Shown here piece after piece: positions 45,051 to 56,602 of a stretch of 64,000 bases of DNA (its first letter is position 1; every line of letters begins with the position of its first letter). The stretch is taken from NCBI GenBank assembly GCA_037042915.1, contig CM073198.1:124001-188000 (forward strand), written 5' to 3'. The DNA comes from Auricularia sp. M13. Lineage: Eukaryota; Basidiomycota; Agaricomycetes; Auriculariales; Auriculariaceae. Below the pieces are notes generated by a model. That model saw only the letters and a program-made list of their open reading frames with translations. It searched no databases and was not told where the DNA came from. The translations under genes were made by a program, and so were the position numbers.

Positions 45051-46838
45051 GGCGTCTTAGAAGTCCAGATCCAGGGACAAGGCGAGACAAAGAAGGAGAA
45101 CTGGACAAGGGCTCGAATGAGCCCTTGCCTATTGGTGACAGTGATGAGCGCGATGGAATCAAGCGCGGGTTCGGCGCGCACGCGAGCGACCAGGAGTTCG
45201 GTTGTGCACCCTCGAATGAGGGCACACAGATTATGATACCAAGATAAAGGCCTCGAATGAGGCCTTCACCGTTGTTGGGTGTTGTTCGGTGCCGCGCTGA
45301 TCAGAGAGAGGAAGAGACGAGCTATCGGAGTTGTCGGTCTTCGAATCGTCTTCACCTCGCGGGCACGAATCAGCACATACCGCCGCAGGCCTCATTCGGG
45401 GCCTGCGTCAGCACCTGGCTGCTTCCATTCGGAGGTGGCCAATCGTATTCGACCGCGCGCTGCCCAAGCACGCGACAGGTCGCGCCAGCACGCGGAACCC
45501 GCACGACTGCGATGATTGGGCGATATCAGCACCACGCGCTCAGCTCATTCGAGCTGGGTGCGCTTGTCGCCCGCTTGAGGGCGCCGATGAAGGTTGGCTC
45601 ATCGCTACGGAGCATCGGGCTTCATTAACTCCTGCTTTGCAGCTTCATTGCGCCGTCGCAGCCGTTCGCGAAATTAGGATCGCCCATCCAGCTCTGCAGC
45701 TTGGCGCATCAAGGCGCGTCGCCTCCAGTGCTATGTTTATAACGATATCGCTCACCATTCCTCATCAGTTGCCCAGGTTATTGTCGAGGGCGACTCGGGA
45801 GGTGCTTCGTTTGGCGTCCAACGCGCCGTGTCTGGTACGCTTGTACTGTCTGGCCAACATCCTCCCTCGCTGACCTATTTCCACTGAAGGTTCCCTGTTC
45901 TGCCGCTGTCTGCTTTTGTCTTAATCTGTTTCACCTGTAATTTGTGTAGCGTCCATCGTGCCGTTTGTAATCTTTCGTATCATAATCCATTCGTCTCAAT
46001 TTTTTTTCTCGGACGATGAGCGCTCAGTGACCGCATGTCCATTTTTGCTCATTAATCTACGATGAAACTCTGGTTCACGGCGCCGACCAGTATGCGGACG
46101 TTCGCTGAAGACACCACTGACGCTCTCGACCTTTCCAGCGTCCGTTTTCAAACACCCACGCAGCCACGTCCTCTCTCTGAATCTCCCTCACGTAGCTAGC
46201 CGTCCCATGACGCGCGAGAGCCACAGACCGAACAGGAAGGAACATCTCAATCTGACCAACGTTTGCTGATTGTTCCAGGAACAGAATTCACGCGCGACGC
46301 ACCTTGTGTTTTTGGGCGAAGAACTTCCAGGTGAGAAGCTGGAGTCGAGCTTCCTCAAGAGTTCTTGAACTCGGTAAGTGTCTCACTCTACATCTCACAA
46401 GCAACAACTCACTCCGCATAGAAAACGGCCCTGAACTCGTGCGTTTCCGGCGGAATGAGCGCAGGGTGCGACCCCATTTGCGCGGAAACTCCTACAACGA
46501 ATACGTCGCCGTCTTTAGGGCGTTGCCAAATACCGAGCAGCTCGGCGGTCAGCGCGGACGCCTTCGGGAGATCAAGAGTGGGCATCGCGCAGCATGCTTA
46601 GCAACAATAAGCTCTGGATTATAACGGTCTCACGGACGAGTGACGCAGATCACTTCTCGCGCGTTGCCTTAGTCCGGGATGTTCCCGCTGGATTGCTCCT
46701 TGGCTGCGAGACAATGTAAGTCGGCAAACACTGCGGAGGCTTATAGATGATAATGCGCTGCACAGCTCTGGGCTCCGCCTTGAAATCGCGGTTTACTCGC
46801 GAGTCCCGGCAACCTGATCCCCCTCCTTCTGCTTCAGC
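45051..46838. other. Intra-element interval without a supported gene
   Basis: This 1.8-kb stretch lies between divergent accessory genes. A repeated phrase, TCGAATGAGGCC/TCGAATGAGGGC, occurs near 45110-45265. Exon-like pieces around 46061-46600 with plausible splice sites (donor AGGTGAGAAG near 46330, acceptor CCGCATAG near 46423) could belong to a small gene, but I could not assemble a convincing frame. Confidence 0.4.
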
Positions 46839-49420
46839 ATGTCCGAGGCGAACGAGAGCCGGACGAAGATCTGGAACAGGCTCGCGGAGGACCAGAAGAA
46901 TCAGTTCCTTGGCAAATGGCAAGCTGACGCGCGCTGGACGCAAGACAGGTTCGGTCACGGAGGCCTGCAATCTTTCGTCGAGGAGGTCAGCGCTGACTTC
47001 AAGGCTACGTTTCCCGACATCGTTGGCGGCGATGACAAAGGGTGGACGAAGGTGCGTGAATACTTCCGGACCGCATGTACTTCGCAGATTGCTCGAGTCT
47101 CATGGTCATTCAGTACTGGCAGAACAAAATCAAGAACGACAGGAAGACGAAGAGGAAGCCCGCGGTGACCGGGAAGGCGATCGAAACCTTGCTCCTACCT
47201 CCCCAGACCGGGAAAAAGGCACAGCCCGCGCGGCTCGCGTTCGCGGACATTCACAAGGACGACCTCTCGCGTGCCTATGAGTCTGTCACGGGCGGCGGCG
47301 AGGTGCAAGCGGGGGACCGTTCTCGCATCTGGAACAACGCGTTGGATAAGTATATCGAGAATAATCAAGACGAATACGACAAGTTCAAGGCCGAGCACGA
47401 GCGAGCCAGGAAGGAGAAGTTGCCGGCGAAGGACGATTCCTCTGGAGATAGGGTCGACGAACGTGCGGCAGACGCCCAGCGCCTTCTGTATGATCTTCTT
47501 CCTGACGCGACGTCTCTACTTATCCGCGATTTCAGGATGCAGCAGGCATTCAAGGAGACGCTGAGCAGGCAGGTGGATCATATGTCGTCCCTGACAGGCT
47601 TCACGATCGTCGCAATGTTCGTCGGGCAGGAGAGCAACTTCAACAACGTTGTCGGCTGGTGAGCGCCATCTCATTGCGAGTCGCTGTTCTGCGTCTCATC
47701 AAATGCAGTGTTCACGACAGTAACTACAAATTCTGGTTCAGCGATCGAGGACGTCAGCTCCGACTCGAACTGGAGGACGCACTCGTGAAGCATTATGAGA
47801 AGCTCTCGGGTGGTGCGCGCAGTTGTTCTGTCTATCTCTGCGGGATTTACGAACATATCCGCAGACGATCAAAACGAGGGACAGCACGGTAAACATTTCA
47901 ACGTAGCCTTGCCGCATACATACTGATAGCCAGGGAAGACCGCGACAGATTCATACCCTCTCGTACTCCGTCGCCCGGCGGCGAGGGGATCGAGCCCGTC
48001 ACTCAAGCGTCACAGGCTACAGTAGACGACTCAGAGGATGCCGATCGACGCGCTAACAGTGCGTCTTCCGATGGCACGCTGTCCGCAATCTAACATTGCT
48101 CAGGCGATTCCATCGAGACTCGGGTTGAAATGGAGGAAATGGTGTCTCATACTGATTTAGACTTCGGCAATGGCGGTGTCTCCAGTGCGTAGAATCGCCT
48201 TTGATTTTTCCCACACTGATGCGCGGAATTCAATGCAGGCGATGTTGAAATGGAGGAAGTCACGTCTCATACCGACTTGGAATTGGACGTCTCAGGTGCG
48301 TAGACTCGGCTTCAACTTGTCTTACGCTGAGGCGCGAAATTCAACGCAGCTAAGGGCCCTTTCAAGAATGACACGACGATGGAAACGCGTCGCGTCTCGC
48401 ACGAGCCAGGCGAGTTATCCTTAATTCTGACGAGTCGCAGCGCGAACTGACTGAACACAAGCCGTCAAGGACCTCGCCACAGCCACCGATCGGCACCCTG
48501 AGGACCCTGTCAACGCCGCGGGAGACATCGACACCGACCCGCGTTCTGCGATTGCAATACGCAAACAAGAGATACTGGGCGAGCTGGCGGTGCTACCAAA
48601 CAATCTCAAGTGGATGAAGAGTGACACCAAGTTTCTTCTGGATATCAACGGTTCGGAAGACTGGGTTTCACTCGTACAGGCTTGGGTCGAGTACGAACGC
48701 AACTCGGTCAAGATCAAGAGGGTAGGCACCCGGAAAATGTCCGGAATACACGTTTCTCACTTTTCCGAAGACCCTCATTCCTATTAAAAAGCGTCCTGAG
48801 GCTTACAAGGCCTGGACAACGAAGCGGCATGAAGTTCCCAGCGACGACAATCTCTTCGGCTTCCACGACCAATTTATGTCGTGGTATATTGCGCTTCAGC
48901 CCAAGGAACGAGCAGTGGAAGAACAGTCTTTTTCCTCTCTCCCGCCGGTCGCTTCGGTCGACAAACGAAATTATGGTAACCTTCATCACGTCGGGACCCG
49001 CGGCTTCGTCAGCCTGCTCTTTGGAGTCGCCTGGATGCTCAGCACTGAACAAAGGCTCGTGCTTTCGCAGCGCCATCCTACCGCGAATGCGATGGCCCTT
49101 GTCTCAGAATTATCTGAACTACTAGCGTACCTTTGCTCGGCGTGCGTTCGTCTGTTCTCTGCGCGTTTTTGATCTCATATATCCTTAGAGTAACCCCGAA
49201 TTCTGTGGCCATCCAGCGCGCGGGAATACCAAACGAGTCCGACGTTCCCGCAACTGTTGGGAAGAAGCGTAAAGCCAATATGAGCGCGAATCCGCGGAAG
49301 AAGGTCAGATCTGCAGGTGAAGCGAGGTACGAGTCGTCGAGTAATGGCGAATTCGGTCTAACGATCTTTCCACGCAGAGAGGAGGGTGAGAAAATCACGA
49401 AGCGCAAAGGGAAGAAGTAG
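46839..49420 (+). CDS. KDZ-element accessory protein 2 (uncharacterised)
   Basis: The start at 46839 gives MSEANESRTKIWNRLAEDQK. Exons in order carry VIQYWQNKIKNDRKTKRKP, DIHKDDLSRAYESVTGGGE, MQQAFKETLSRQVDHMSSLT, FTIVAMFVGQESNFNN and VHDSNYKFWFSDRGRQ. Small acidic exons follow, then IRKQEILGELAVLPNNLKWM, IPIKKRPEAYKAWTTKRHEV, FHDQFMSWYIALQP and a final exon with VTPNSVAIQRAGIPNESDVP ending in KITKRKGKK. Two 54-nt introns at 48185-48238 and 48296-48349 are copies of each other. Proteins with the MSSLTGF..G block and a YxxW-type N-terminus are frequent beside basidiomycete KDZ transposases, but their function is unknown. The Lys-rich segments suggest nuclear location. The gene lies 107 nt upstream of the transposase on the same strand. 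Confidence 0.7.
48104..48349 (+). repeat. Tandem duplication of an exon-intron unit in accessory gene 2
   Basis: Two consecutive units, period 111 nt, each contain an exon encoding VEMEE(M/V)(V/T)SHTDL followed by a 54-nt intron that begins GTGCGTAGA and ends with a GCGCG(G/A)AATTCAA(T/C)GCAG pattern. Both introns keep GT-AG borders and identical length, so each copy remains spliceable and the frame is kept. Confidence 0.75.
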
Positions 49421-49527
49421 CATCGTGTCCCGGGCATCGGCCCGACTAAACAATGTAATCGATAGTTGGTCGTGGTCCAACGCGCTTCGTGTGTTCTCAA
49501 TTCCTTTGTCCACTTACCACCGTGACG

Positions 49528-52500
49528 ATGAGCAAAAAAAAGCGACAGGCCGACATTGACGAGCTCCCCGTCAAGAGCGTGCCGCGACATGGTATCAGCG
49601 GTTATCAGCGTCTCGATTTGATGGGTGAAAGCGAGCTTCCCACTAAACGAAGAGCACCAGTTGCGACGCCACCGTCTGCTTTGACCGCCTTCGAACCCAT
49701 TCGAAGCATCCCGCGTGCAGGATCCTCTACGACGAAGGCGAATTCCATTGCAGCCCCCGCAACGCATCCTCCGCAAATACCAACTCTCAACCGATCCCAG
49801 GTACGTCCCAGATATTCGCGGCGCGCGCGCGAGACAGCTAAAACAGCTTCTCAGAAACCGTCACAGGTATTGACGGAATTCAAGGACAACTGGGCGACCT
49901 CAATGCTTGGGATAATGTACGAACGCGAGTTCGACTCTCGCTTCGGAAGCCAGTGCCGCGGGTGTGCTCCTCGTGATCGTTCGGCTTTGTACAAATGCTT
50001 CGACTGTTTCCAAGCTCCCCCTCTGTGCAAGGAGTGCACGCGGGATGCTCACAAGCATTCACCTTTTCACGACGTCCATCACTGGACCGGTACTTTCTTG
50101 AGAAAGGTGTCTCTCGCAGAGCTCGACCGTCATCCATATCGGGCATGACGGCGATCCCTGTCCTTCAGGTGGATCCTCAGTCCCAACGAAAATGACCATC
50201 GTCCACGCGGGAGGTATTCGGGAGATGGACGTATTACCATGCCGCTGCGGAGACACAGGTGCTGTTGGTGACTCGGCCATGAAGCTGTGGCGTGCGGGCC
50301 TGTTCCCTGCCTCCTTCAAGCGGCCCAAGAGCGTCATAACTGTTGCCGCGCTGCGCAGTTTTCATCTGTTGACATTGACGACCAAGGTCACAGCGAGCGG
50401 CTACTGCACATTCCTCCGCCGCCAGACGAATTACCTGGCGGTGGAGACGGTCAAGGTGAGATGACGGGCAATGTTCGAACAGTAACTCATTTGCGGACTA
50501 GGATCGAGCGCGCGAGTTCTTTATGGGTTTTCGGATGTACTGTTACCTCAAAAACTTGAAGCGCAACGCTCTCAGTGTTCCGGGACCCGGCACGGAGTTA
50601 GAACCTGGATGTATGGCTGTGTTCTGCCCTGCGTGCCCTCAGCCAGGCATCAACATGGCGCCCGGATGGCGCGAGCGCGAGCCACATCTGAGGTACGCTT
50701 TACGGGATCGATCTGCACACCACATAACTTGCCTACAGGTTTCTGGATGCGTTGTACTCGACGAGAGACGGAAATTTTACGTTGGGACAGAAGAACAAAA
50801 GAATGGACCAAGAGGACCTGCCGATGACGATGAACGCGATGTACTTCGTTCACTACCTCCAGAACCGCGAGCTCATGCTGAACACGATGTCCGATCTCGT
50901 TGTAAGCTGGTTCTTCGTCCACATTCGCTTGCTTAACATCGTGATAGCCTCTGGGTTGTAACAACTTCAAAGCCGTCGATTATCGCGGAATTAAATCCGG
51001 AATAGTCTCTCATATCTGTCGCCATGACTTTTTCCAAGCAAATGGAACATCTGATTTGGTGAAGGGCGAGAGGTACGCCAGTGGAAAAGTGCATATTACC
51101 TTCTAACGCGATGCAGATTCGCGAACGTCGATTTCGCCGTGATTAGCTCGCATTACAGATACCTGGAACTTCTGCTATTCTTTCAGTTCTACGACATCGT
51201 TTGCCAGTGGTGGAAGAATTTCAAGAAGCGGATTGACGAGAGTCCTGCGATCACTTCGGCATATCCCGACGTGGCGACGAAGTGGCCAAAGACGATTACC
51301 GGCATAGGGAAGTATCACATCCTCAATCACAAGGACGACTGTAGGCAACTTCGGGACGCCCATCTACTACCGGGTGCCGCTCAAATGGATGGCGATAATC
51401 CCGAGCGCGTTTGGGCGGTGGAAGGCAAGATCGGACCCAGCATTCAAGAGATGGGCATCGGCGCTCGAGAGGACATGATGAACGAACACTTTTCCGACTG
51501 GAACATGCGGAAGACGGTTAATATTGGTAAGCACACCATCCTTGAAGGTACGAAGCTCAAGGTAGATCGCGCAGCCGCGTACCTCGACGCCAAGCTGAAA
51601 GCCGCGAGAATCGAGCTCAGCGCGCAGAGTCGATACCTTTCCGACCTGCGAGAGACAGTAAATAATGAAACCCTGGAAATCTGGGATGACGAGGTCAAAA
51701 AGTGGACGGCAGGCATTGTACATGGCGATGGTTCGCGGCCCGACATGCCGTGCCCGTACCAGGTATCCAAGGAAAAAGGTACGCTAAGTCGTCTACCATA
51801 GTGTTTGTGGATTAATACCGGGAAGCACCTACGGCGAAGCAGGTCCAAACGGCTCTGAAGGAAAGGCCGACGGTGCAATCGCTGGACGACGCCATTGGCA
51901 GCGGAAAGAGTGTCGTGGACTTGATCAAAGTGGGACTTGACATAGAGGAGAAGCAGTGAGTCTCTAATAATCTGCTCGTAGGATCTGACTAATATTCTGT
52001 GCAGAGTTCTCCTTCGACTGTCGAGGGAGAGTAGTAAAACCGATGCTAAGCACGACGAAGTTGCCGCCCAAGCCAATGTGCTCGCGCGTCGCATTCGCGC
52101 GTGGACAAGTTGGCAGCGATCTACGTTTGCCACACTCTTCCAGCTTAGCGAATCATCTGACGCGCAGGACGTCGACGAGGAGAACAACATCCTCCCCGAG
52201 GACATCGTACTGAGTTTTCCCAGCGCGTACATGTCGGACGAAGACGTCACAAGCCGCGATCCATTCAAGGAGCTACTCGCATTGGAAAAGGAACTGCGAG
52301 AGGCCATGGCGAACCAGGCGGTGCAGTCCTTGCGGAGATATATTGCATTGCGCACGCTTCTCGAGTTTCGGCGCCCAAAAGGTGTCATCGAGAAGACGAA
52401 GTCCCACAAAACGACAGAGCGCGCGAGCTTCTCGGTGAAGCATTGGCACGCTTACTACAACATTGTGTTTCAACATCTCTCATCTCTCGGCGGCGAGATG

Positions 52501-53106
52501 GTGCCGCATCTCCGACAGCTCGAAGACGCCGACGTCAGGAACCTCGACATGCGTGGCGCTCACATGGGTTACAGCAAGAATAAAGTATCTTGGATATGGG
52601 GGAAGGTGGGGGATAGTGAAGCAGTACCTGAGCGCGAGCTCGATTCGTGGGCGGACGAAGGTTCGAATGCCATTCTCTTGTATTCGGCGGCGCGCTGACG
52701 AGTAGCTGCGCAGTACAAAAGGTGGAACATAATCTAGCGGCAGCCCGGGTTGCCAGATGGACTGAGGAGGTCGCTTTGCTCGATGAGGAGATGAAGCGCA
52801 CGCTGCGGTTCTTCGCCTTTCAAGAGAAATCGTGGATGGCTCGTCGCGGCTCTCAAGGTGACAATACGGGCTTCGATGCGTACTGTGCACGGTGAGAATC
52901 ATATATTCTTGATTAGAGAGAGTCTAATGCTTTACAAGTCGCGCCTCTCAGTTCAGCGCACAGTTGGAGGACGGCAGACGCCATTTCATGAGATGGTTGC
53001 CGCAGAGCGATATTCGCGAAGCAAGCGCACGCGATGACGACAGTAAGTCAATGAGTCTCCCGGACGCTGTTTCTCAATCTAACACAACATAGTGGAGGTG
53101 GATTAA
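49528..53106 (+). CDS. KDZ-superfamily transposase with CxC2-like cysteine cluster
   Basis: The enzyme that cuts and moves the element. The N-terminal cysteine cluster is CRGCAPRDRSALYKCFDCFQ followed by PLCKECTRDAHKHSPFHDVH. Then come LFPASFKRPKSVITVAALRS-like FHLLTL, VFCPACPQPGINMAPGW, FLDALYSTRDGNFTL (the first acidic position of the catalytic core), LVKGERFANVDFAVIS, FYDIVCQWWKNF, GKYHILNHKDDCR and the strongly conserved tail MDGDNPERVWAVEGKIGPSI. The C-terminal half is helical and ends DDDMEVD. About nine introns (for example donors at 50457, 50700, 51073 and 51959) join without a stop or frameshift, giving about 1,030 residues. The ATG at 49528 follows a 107-nt gap after accessory gene 2. 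A canonical DDE triad cannot be assigned fully by eye, but the Asp in YSTRDGNF and the NPERVW glutamate fit. Confidence 0.88.
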
Positions 53107-53934
53107 GGAGAACTACAGATTCTTTATCCTGCGCGCTTTTGCCTCGCTATCCCGCACGGTTATATATTCGGATACCAGTCTGTAAGTCTAGCAAGTGCAG
53201 CCGGGTAGCTTAAGGCTTTTGGAAATGAAAGAGCCTGGCTAGAGGCGTGCTTGCGCTGTTGCAAGATCACATCAGCGAGCAAGACGTGCGCCGCGCAGCT
53301 GGCGCAGATCGGCACGCTGCAGCGTGCGCGCTCACAATCTCGAGGCGTGCGTCATGCGGCGCGAGGATGAGATCGGCTTGCGGTAGAGCGCTATTGCGCG
53401 GCTTGAGACGAACTCGCGGTTGGCGGAGGACGCGGTGATGGACGCGGAGGAGATGCGCCGCGGACAATACCCGCATCGCCCCCGCGCGCTGGGAAAACGG
53501 CGGCGAAGCGTGTCCGCAGCCCCTGCGATAGCGCTCACCGTGTGCTGGAAATTGGCGCTGATTTGCAGGTGGATGATGAGCGAGACGACGTGCCATCTGT
53601 ATTAGCTGACATCGGGAAGGTGCGTTCTCGGATAGATAAGATTACAAGTCGAGCTCACGTTTCTTCATTCTACTCGATCTTCAGCTGTTTTCCACGTGTA
53701 ATACAAGCAAAGCAGGAATCGATCGTGCAACAGCTGGTCAATATAACACTCAACGTAATGTATCGTTCAAAGAGCAAGGTAAATCCCCAAAGGCAGACGC
53801 ATCGATAACGACGGTAAGTACCGAACAATTCCAAGAAAGTACCAGTTCATTGAGCAGACAGGTGCAGCTAAGACGAGCAGAGAAACATGTGGAAAGTATC
53901 AAGAAACGGGGCGACCATATCTGACGTACACAGC
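53107..53934. other. Intra-element interval after the transposase
   Basis: No gene supported. A GC-rich block at 53250-53540 gives overlapping open frames on both strands with low-complexity Arg/Ala translations, which is a composition effect. Convergent 3' ends of the transposase (plus) and the repeat-protein gene (minus) flank it. Confidence 0.4.
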
Positions 53935-55253
53935 TCAGACAAGACCCTCCTCGGCCATTCTTTCCAGCTCGAAGCTGGTGTAAGCCAAAATCTCCGATAT
54001 GGCCAGCACGGCGTGGTTCAGCGCTTCCACGTGGATGAATGCGATGTAGGCGGCGTAGCAGACAAGAATGGCGACGACGATGTCGAGAACGGGGACCGCA
54101 ACGCGGCCAAGGTAGCACAACGCGAGTAGCTTCGCGATGCGGACGCTGACGGGCTAAATACTGTCAAAACACGCAGAAGCTATTAATCTAACGTGCGTAC
54201 GTTGTACGATACGACGGGATTTCCACCGCGTGCCGGACGGGCAGGATGGACGCCGCCAGACGAATGGCCATCGTCAGCACGAGCGCCTGTGACAGTCTCG
54301 TCTTCGCTTGCATGGGCGCGAGCTCGTCGCGTAGCGTGGTGACCTCTGGGCGGCGCAGGGGGCGTCGCGCACGGTACGCCGGCGTGGGCAGTATCGGGCT
54401 CGGATCGAGGCGCGTTCGCGGGCACAGGTGCGCCGTCAGCTTGAGCCTGCGCTGGGAGCGCTACCTCGGGCGTGCTCTGAGCGACGCGGACGGGCTCGTT
54501 GACGTGCGCCAGGTCGCTGTGGCTCATGGCGGACACAGGGAGCGCGTGGGCAGTGTCGGGCTCGGATCGAGGCGCGTTCGCGGGCACAGGAGCGCCGTCA
54601 GCTTGAGCCTGCGCTAGGAGCGCCGCCTCGGTCGTGCCCTGAGCGACGCGGATGGGCTCGTTGACGTGCGCCAGGTTGCTGTGGCTCATGGCGGACACAG
54701 GGAGCGCGTGGGCAGTGTCGGGCTCGGATCGAGGCGCGTTCGCGGGCACAGGAGCGCCGTCAGCTTGAGCCTGCGCTAGGAGCGCCGCCTCGGTCGTGCC
54801 CTGAGCGACGCGGATGGGCTCGTTGACGTGCGCCAGGTCGCTGTGGCTCATGGCGGACACAGGGAGCACGTGGGCAGTGTCGGGCTCAGATCGAGGCGCG
54901 TTCGCGGGCACAGGAGCGCCGTCAGCTTGAGCCTGCACTAGGAGCGCCGCCTCGGTCGTGCCCTGAGCGACACGGACGGGCTCGTTGACGTGCGCGAGGT
55001 CGCTGTGGCTCATGGTGGACAGAGGGAGAGAGAGTTCGAGCTCAGATTTGACAGCCAAATACTGTACATCATGCCGGAGGAAATTCCACTGTTCTCCTTC
55101 GCCTTTTGCATGCATAGCAACATAACAGGGTACGTTATTTTGAACTTCAAGGGCCCAGACGAGCACGCCCTGGTCGTCGGAAGGCAACTTGCTCTGTCTG
55201 ACGTACCGACCAACAGCCAAACGCTCGATTGAACGCGATCGAGTCTTGAAATA
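53935..55253 (-). CDS. Transposon-borne repeat protein with C-terminal hydrophobic segment; 5' end unresolved
   Basis: An open frame runs from about 55253 with no ATG before the in-frame one at 55113-55115 (MHAKGEGEQWNFLRHD), so either that is the start or an upstream exon exists. After about 70 residues come four 54-residue repeats beginning MSHSDLAHVNEP and containing VAQGTTEAALLAQAQADGAP and VPANAPRSEPDTAHA. A Pro/Arg-rich segment follows, then an intron (about 54138-54192) to a last exon with RVAVPVLDIVVAILVCYAAY and IAFIHVEALNHAVLAISEIL, at least one transmembrane helix. It ends ERMAEEGLV. I do not recognise the family. The repeats are Ala/Pro/Asp-rich and probably disordered. Confidence 0.5.
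54366..55013 (-). repeat. Four tandem 162-bp coding repeats
   Basis: The unit contains GGGCTCGTTGACGTGCGC on the plus strand, recurring at 162-bp spacing (near 54489, 54652, 54814 and 54976). The two inner units are nearly identical; the outer ones differ by a few substitutions. The unit length is a multiple of three, so copy-number change would keep the frame. Confidence 0.85.
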
Positions 55254-55721
55254 TTACACAAGTTGGCTCAGACATGGCTGCCGAGCCGGTGGTCGAGTGG
55301 CTATGGATGCAGGCGGGTCACGGGGTGCGCGGCATGCACTTCGGGGAGCTCGCGCTCGTCGCCAATGCGCGGTCCGAAATTGGCAATGTCTCTCGCCGCC
55401 CGAGCAACTTGAACCATATGAACCGCAATTTATGAATATCACGGTCGGCAGAGGTCAACTCCACACGCTCGATAGCGCGGTCTCCGAAGTGATTGGCTCT
55501 GTCACGTGATTCGGAGCGCTGCTGTCCGCAGCCTCCAGCCGCATTCACCGCTGGTATTCGAGTCGTAGCTCCCTCCTTGCAGCAGCTACGTGACGTCGCC
55601 GTACAAGGAGGGGGCTTAGGGCCACTGCATCGCTGAACTCCAGTGCGTCCGCCCGCGTAAACCTGGCGACGAATGTGGCGTTGCATACATGCCGTGTTCA
55701 GTTCGCATTCCCGGGGCAGCA

Positions 55722-56205
55722 TTGAGGTCGGCGACGAGGCGGCGGAATACCGCAAGTTCTACCAGTTCACCAGCCAATGGAGCACGGCACTGTGGGCAAC
55801 TGGGAGGACATGAAGCATCTCTGGGACTACGCCTTCAACGAGAAGCTTAAGCCCACTGGCTGCAAGGTCTTTTCTCACTGAGCCGCCGATGAACCCCAAG
55901 GTCAATCGGCAGTGGATGGCCCAGGTCATGTTCGAAAAATACTGGTTCGGCAGTGCTGTCTATGTGGCCGCCCATCCAGGCCGGGTTTACGCTGTGTGCC
56001 CAAGGTGCGGATTAAACCAACCATGCTCTCATTTCACTGACGTTATGGGATCTGACCACCGGAGTGGTCGTCGATTCTGGTGACGGTGTAACGCACATAG
56101 GCCCCGTATTCGATAGTTTCTCGCTGGCGCATCTCACCCATGAACTCGACATCGCCGGTCGCGACGTGGCGCGCTACCTGATCAAGTTGCTGCTCATCCG
56201 ACGCC
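55722..56205 (+). pseudogene. Decayed fragment of the host Arp2 (actin-related protein 2) gene inside the transposon
   Basis: Readable blocks match the middle of Arp2 in order: [90 protein letters not shown] and KLLL. The frame shifts at least twice (before MEHG and before TEPP), there is extra change around KYWFG, and the N- and C-terminal thirds are absent. Between the CAQG-like and TGVVVDSG parts lies an intron-sized stretch starting GTGCGG, which suggests capture from genomic DNA rather than mRNA. ARP2 is a single-copy core actin gene, so this must be a spare piece. Confidence 0.8.
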
Positions 56206-56524
56206 TTGAACCGCACCGGCGACTTTGAACCTTTGCCATGTCAGGTACGTGCATGGAAATTATTTTTGTGCGCAGGATGTTACGAGTTGTGACTGCAGCT
56301 ACGAACACAACAGCACCTATTAAGCGCCGGTGGAGACGAGTCCACGCGCTGATGCGGCAGTGCCGGAGCATGATCATCACGGTGGGCGTGGGCTTGATGC
56401 GGCGGCGGGCATGAGCGACGCATTGTGGCAATAAGCGCCGGCTGCGCCTTGAGCCGAGCTGTCGCCGAAGAGATTTATCTCAGGGTAAAATGAAATAAAA
56501 GGCTCTGTGAGACTATCCTACATG
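56206..56524. other. Right subterminal region of the KDZ element
   Basis: No gene supported; a minus-strand frame at 56174-56431 is Arg-rich and unrecognised. Near 56480 a CAGGGTAAAA motif resembles the left subterminal repeats. Confidence 0.4.
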
Positions 56525-56602
56525 TGAGGGTAAAACCTCAGTAGAATAATTCTGTGAGGCCTACAGGCCTCACAGAATTATTCTAATTGACTGAGAGTGT
56601 TG
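56525..56602. repeat. Right terminal inverted repeat of the KDZ element
   Basis: Its reverse complement starts, after seven unmatched bases, with CTCAGTCAATTAGAATAATT and aligns over about 65 nt with the left end. It includes GAGGGTAAAACCTCAG and the large hairpin at 56543-56584. Confidence 0.75.
56543..56584. repeat. Perfect palindrome in the right terminus
   Basis: Two 20-nt arms (starting AGAATAATTCTGTGAGG) are exact reverse complements around a 2-nt centre (AC). The left terminus has a degenerate version at about 39520-39575. Confidence 0.85.

Larger units (their letters stand above)
39502..56602. mobile_element. 17.1-kb KDZ (Kyakuja-Dileera-Zisupton) DNA transposon with cargo genes
   Basis: The borders are defined by the 7-bp duplication, by interruption of segments C and D of one NTPase-nuclease gene, and by inverted termini. 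Seven nt inside each end both termini read CTCAGTCAA and then continue with patchy identity for about 65 nt through ATTCT, CTCA, GAATTATT and GAGG. The body carries, left to right, a zinc-ribbon gene (minus), accessory gene 1 (minus), accessory gene 2 (plus), the KDZ transposase (plus), a 54-residue-repeat gene (minus) and an Arp2 gene fragment. KDZ elements of fungi are known to be large and gene-bearing. The transposase reads through without a lesion after splicing, so the element may be autonomous. The exact outer borders are uncertain by a few bases. Confidence 0.88.

Noticed and set aside
39502-56602. TET/JBP, reverse transcriptase, integrase or capsid-type genes in the large element
   Set aside because: Some fungal KDZ elements are known to travel with TET/JBP genes, but no such domain was seen, nor any retroelement or virus-like protein.
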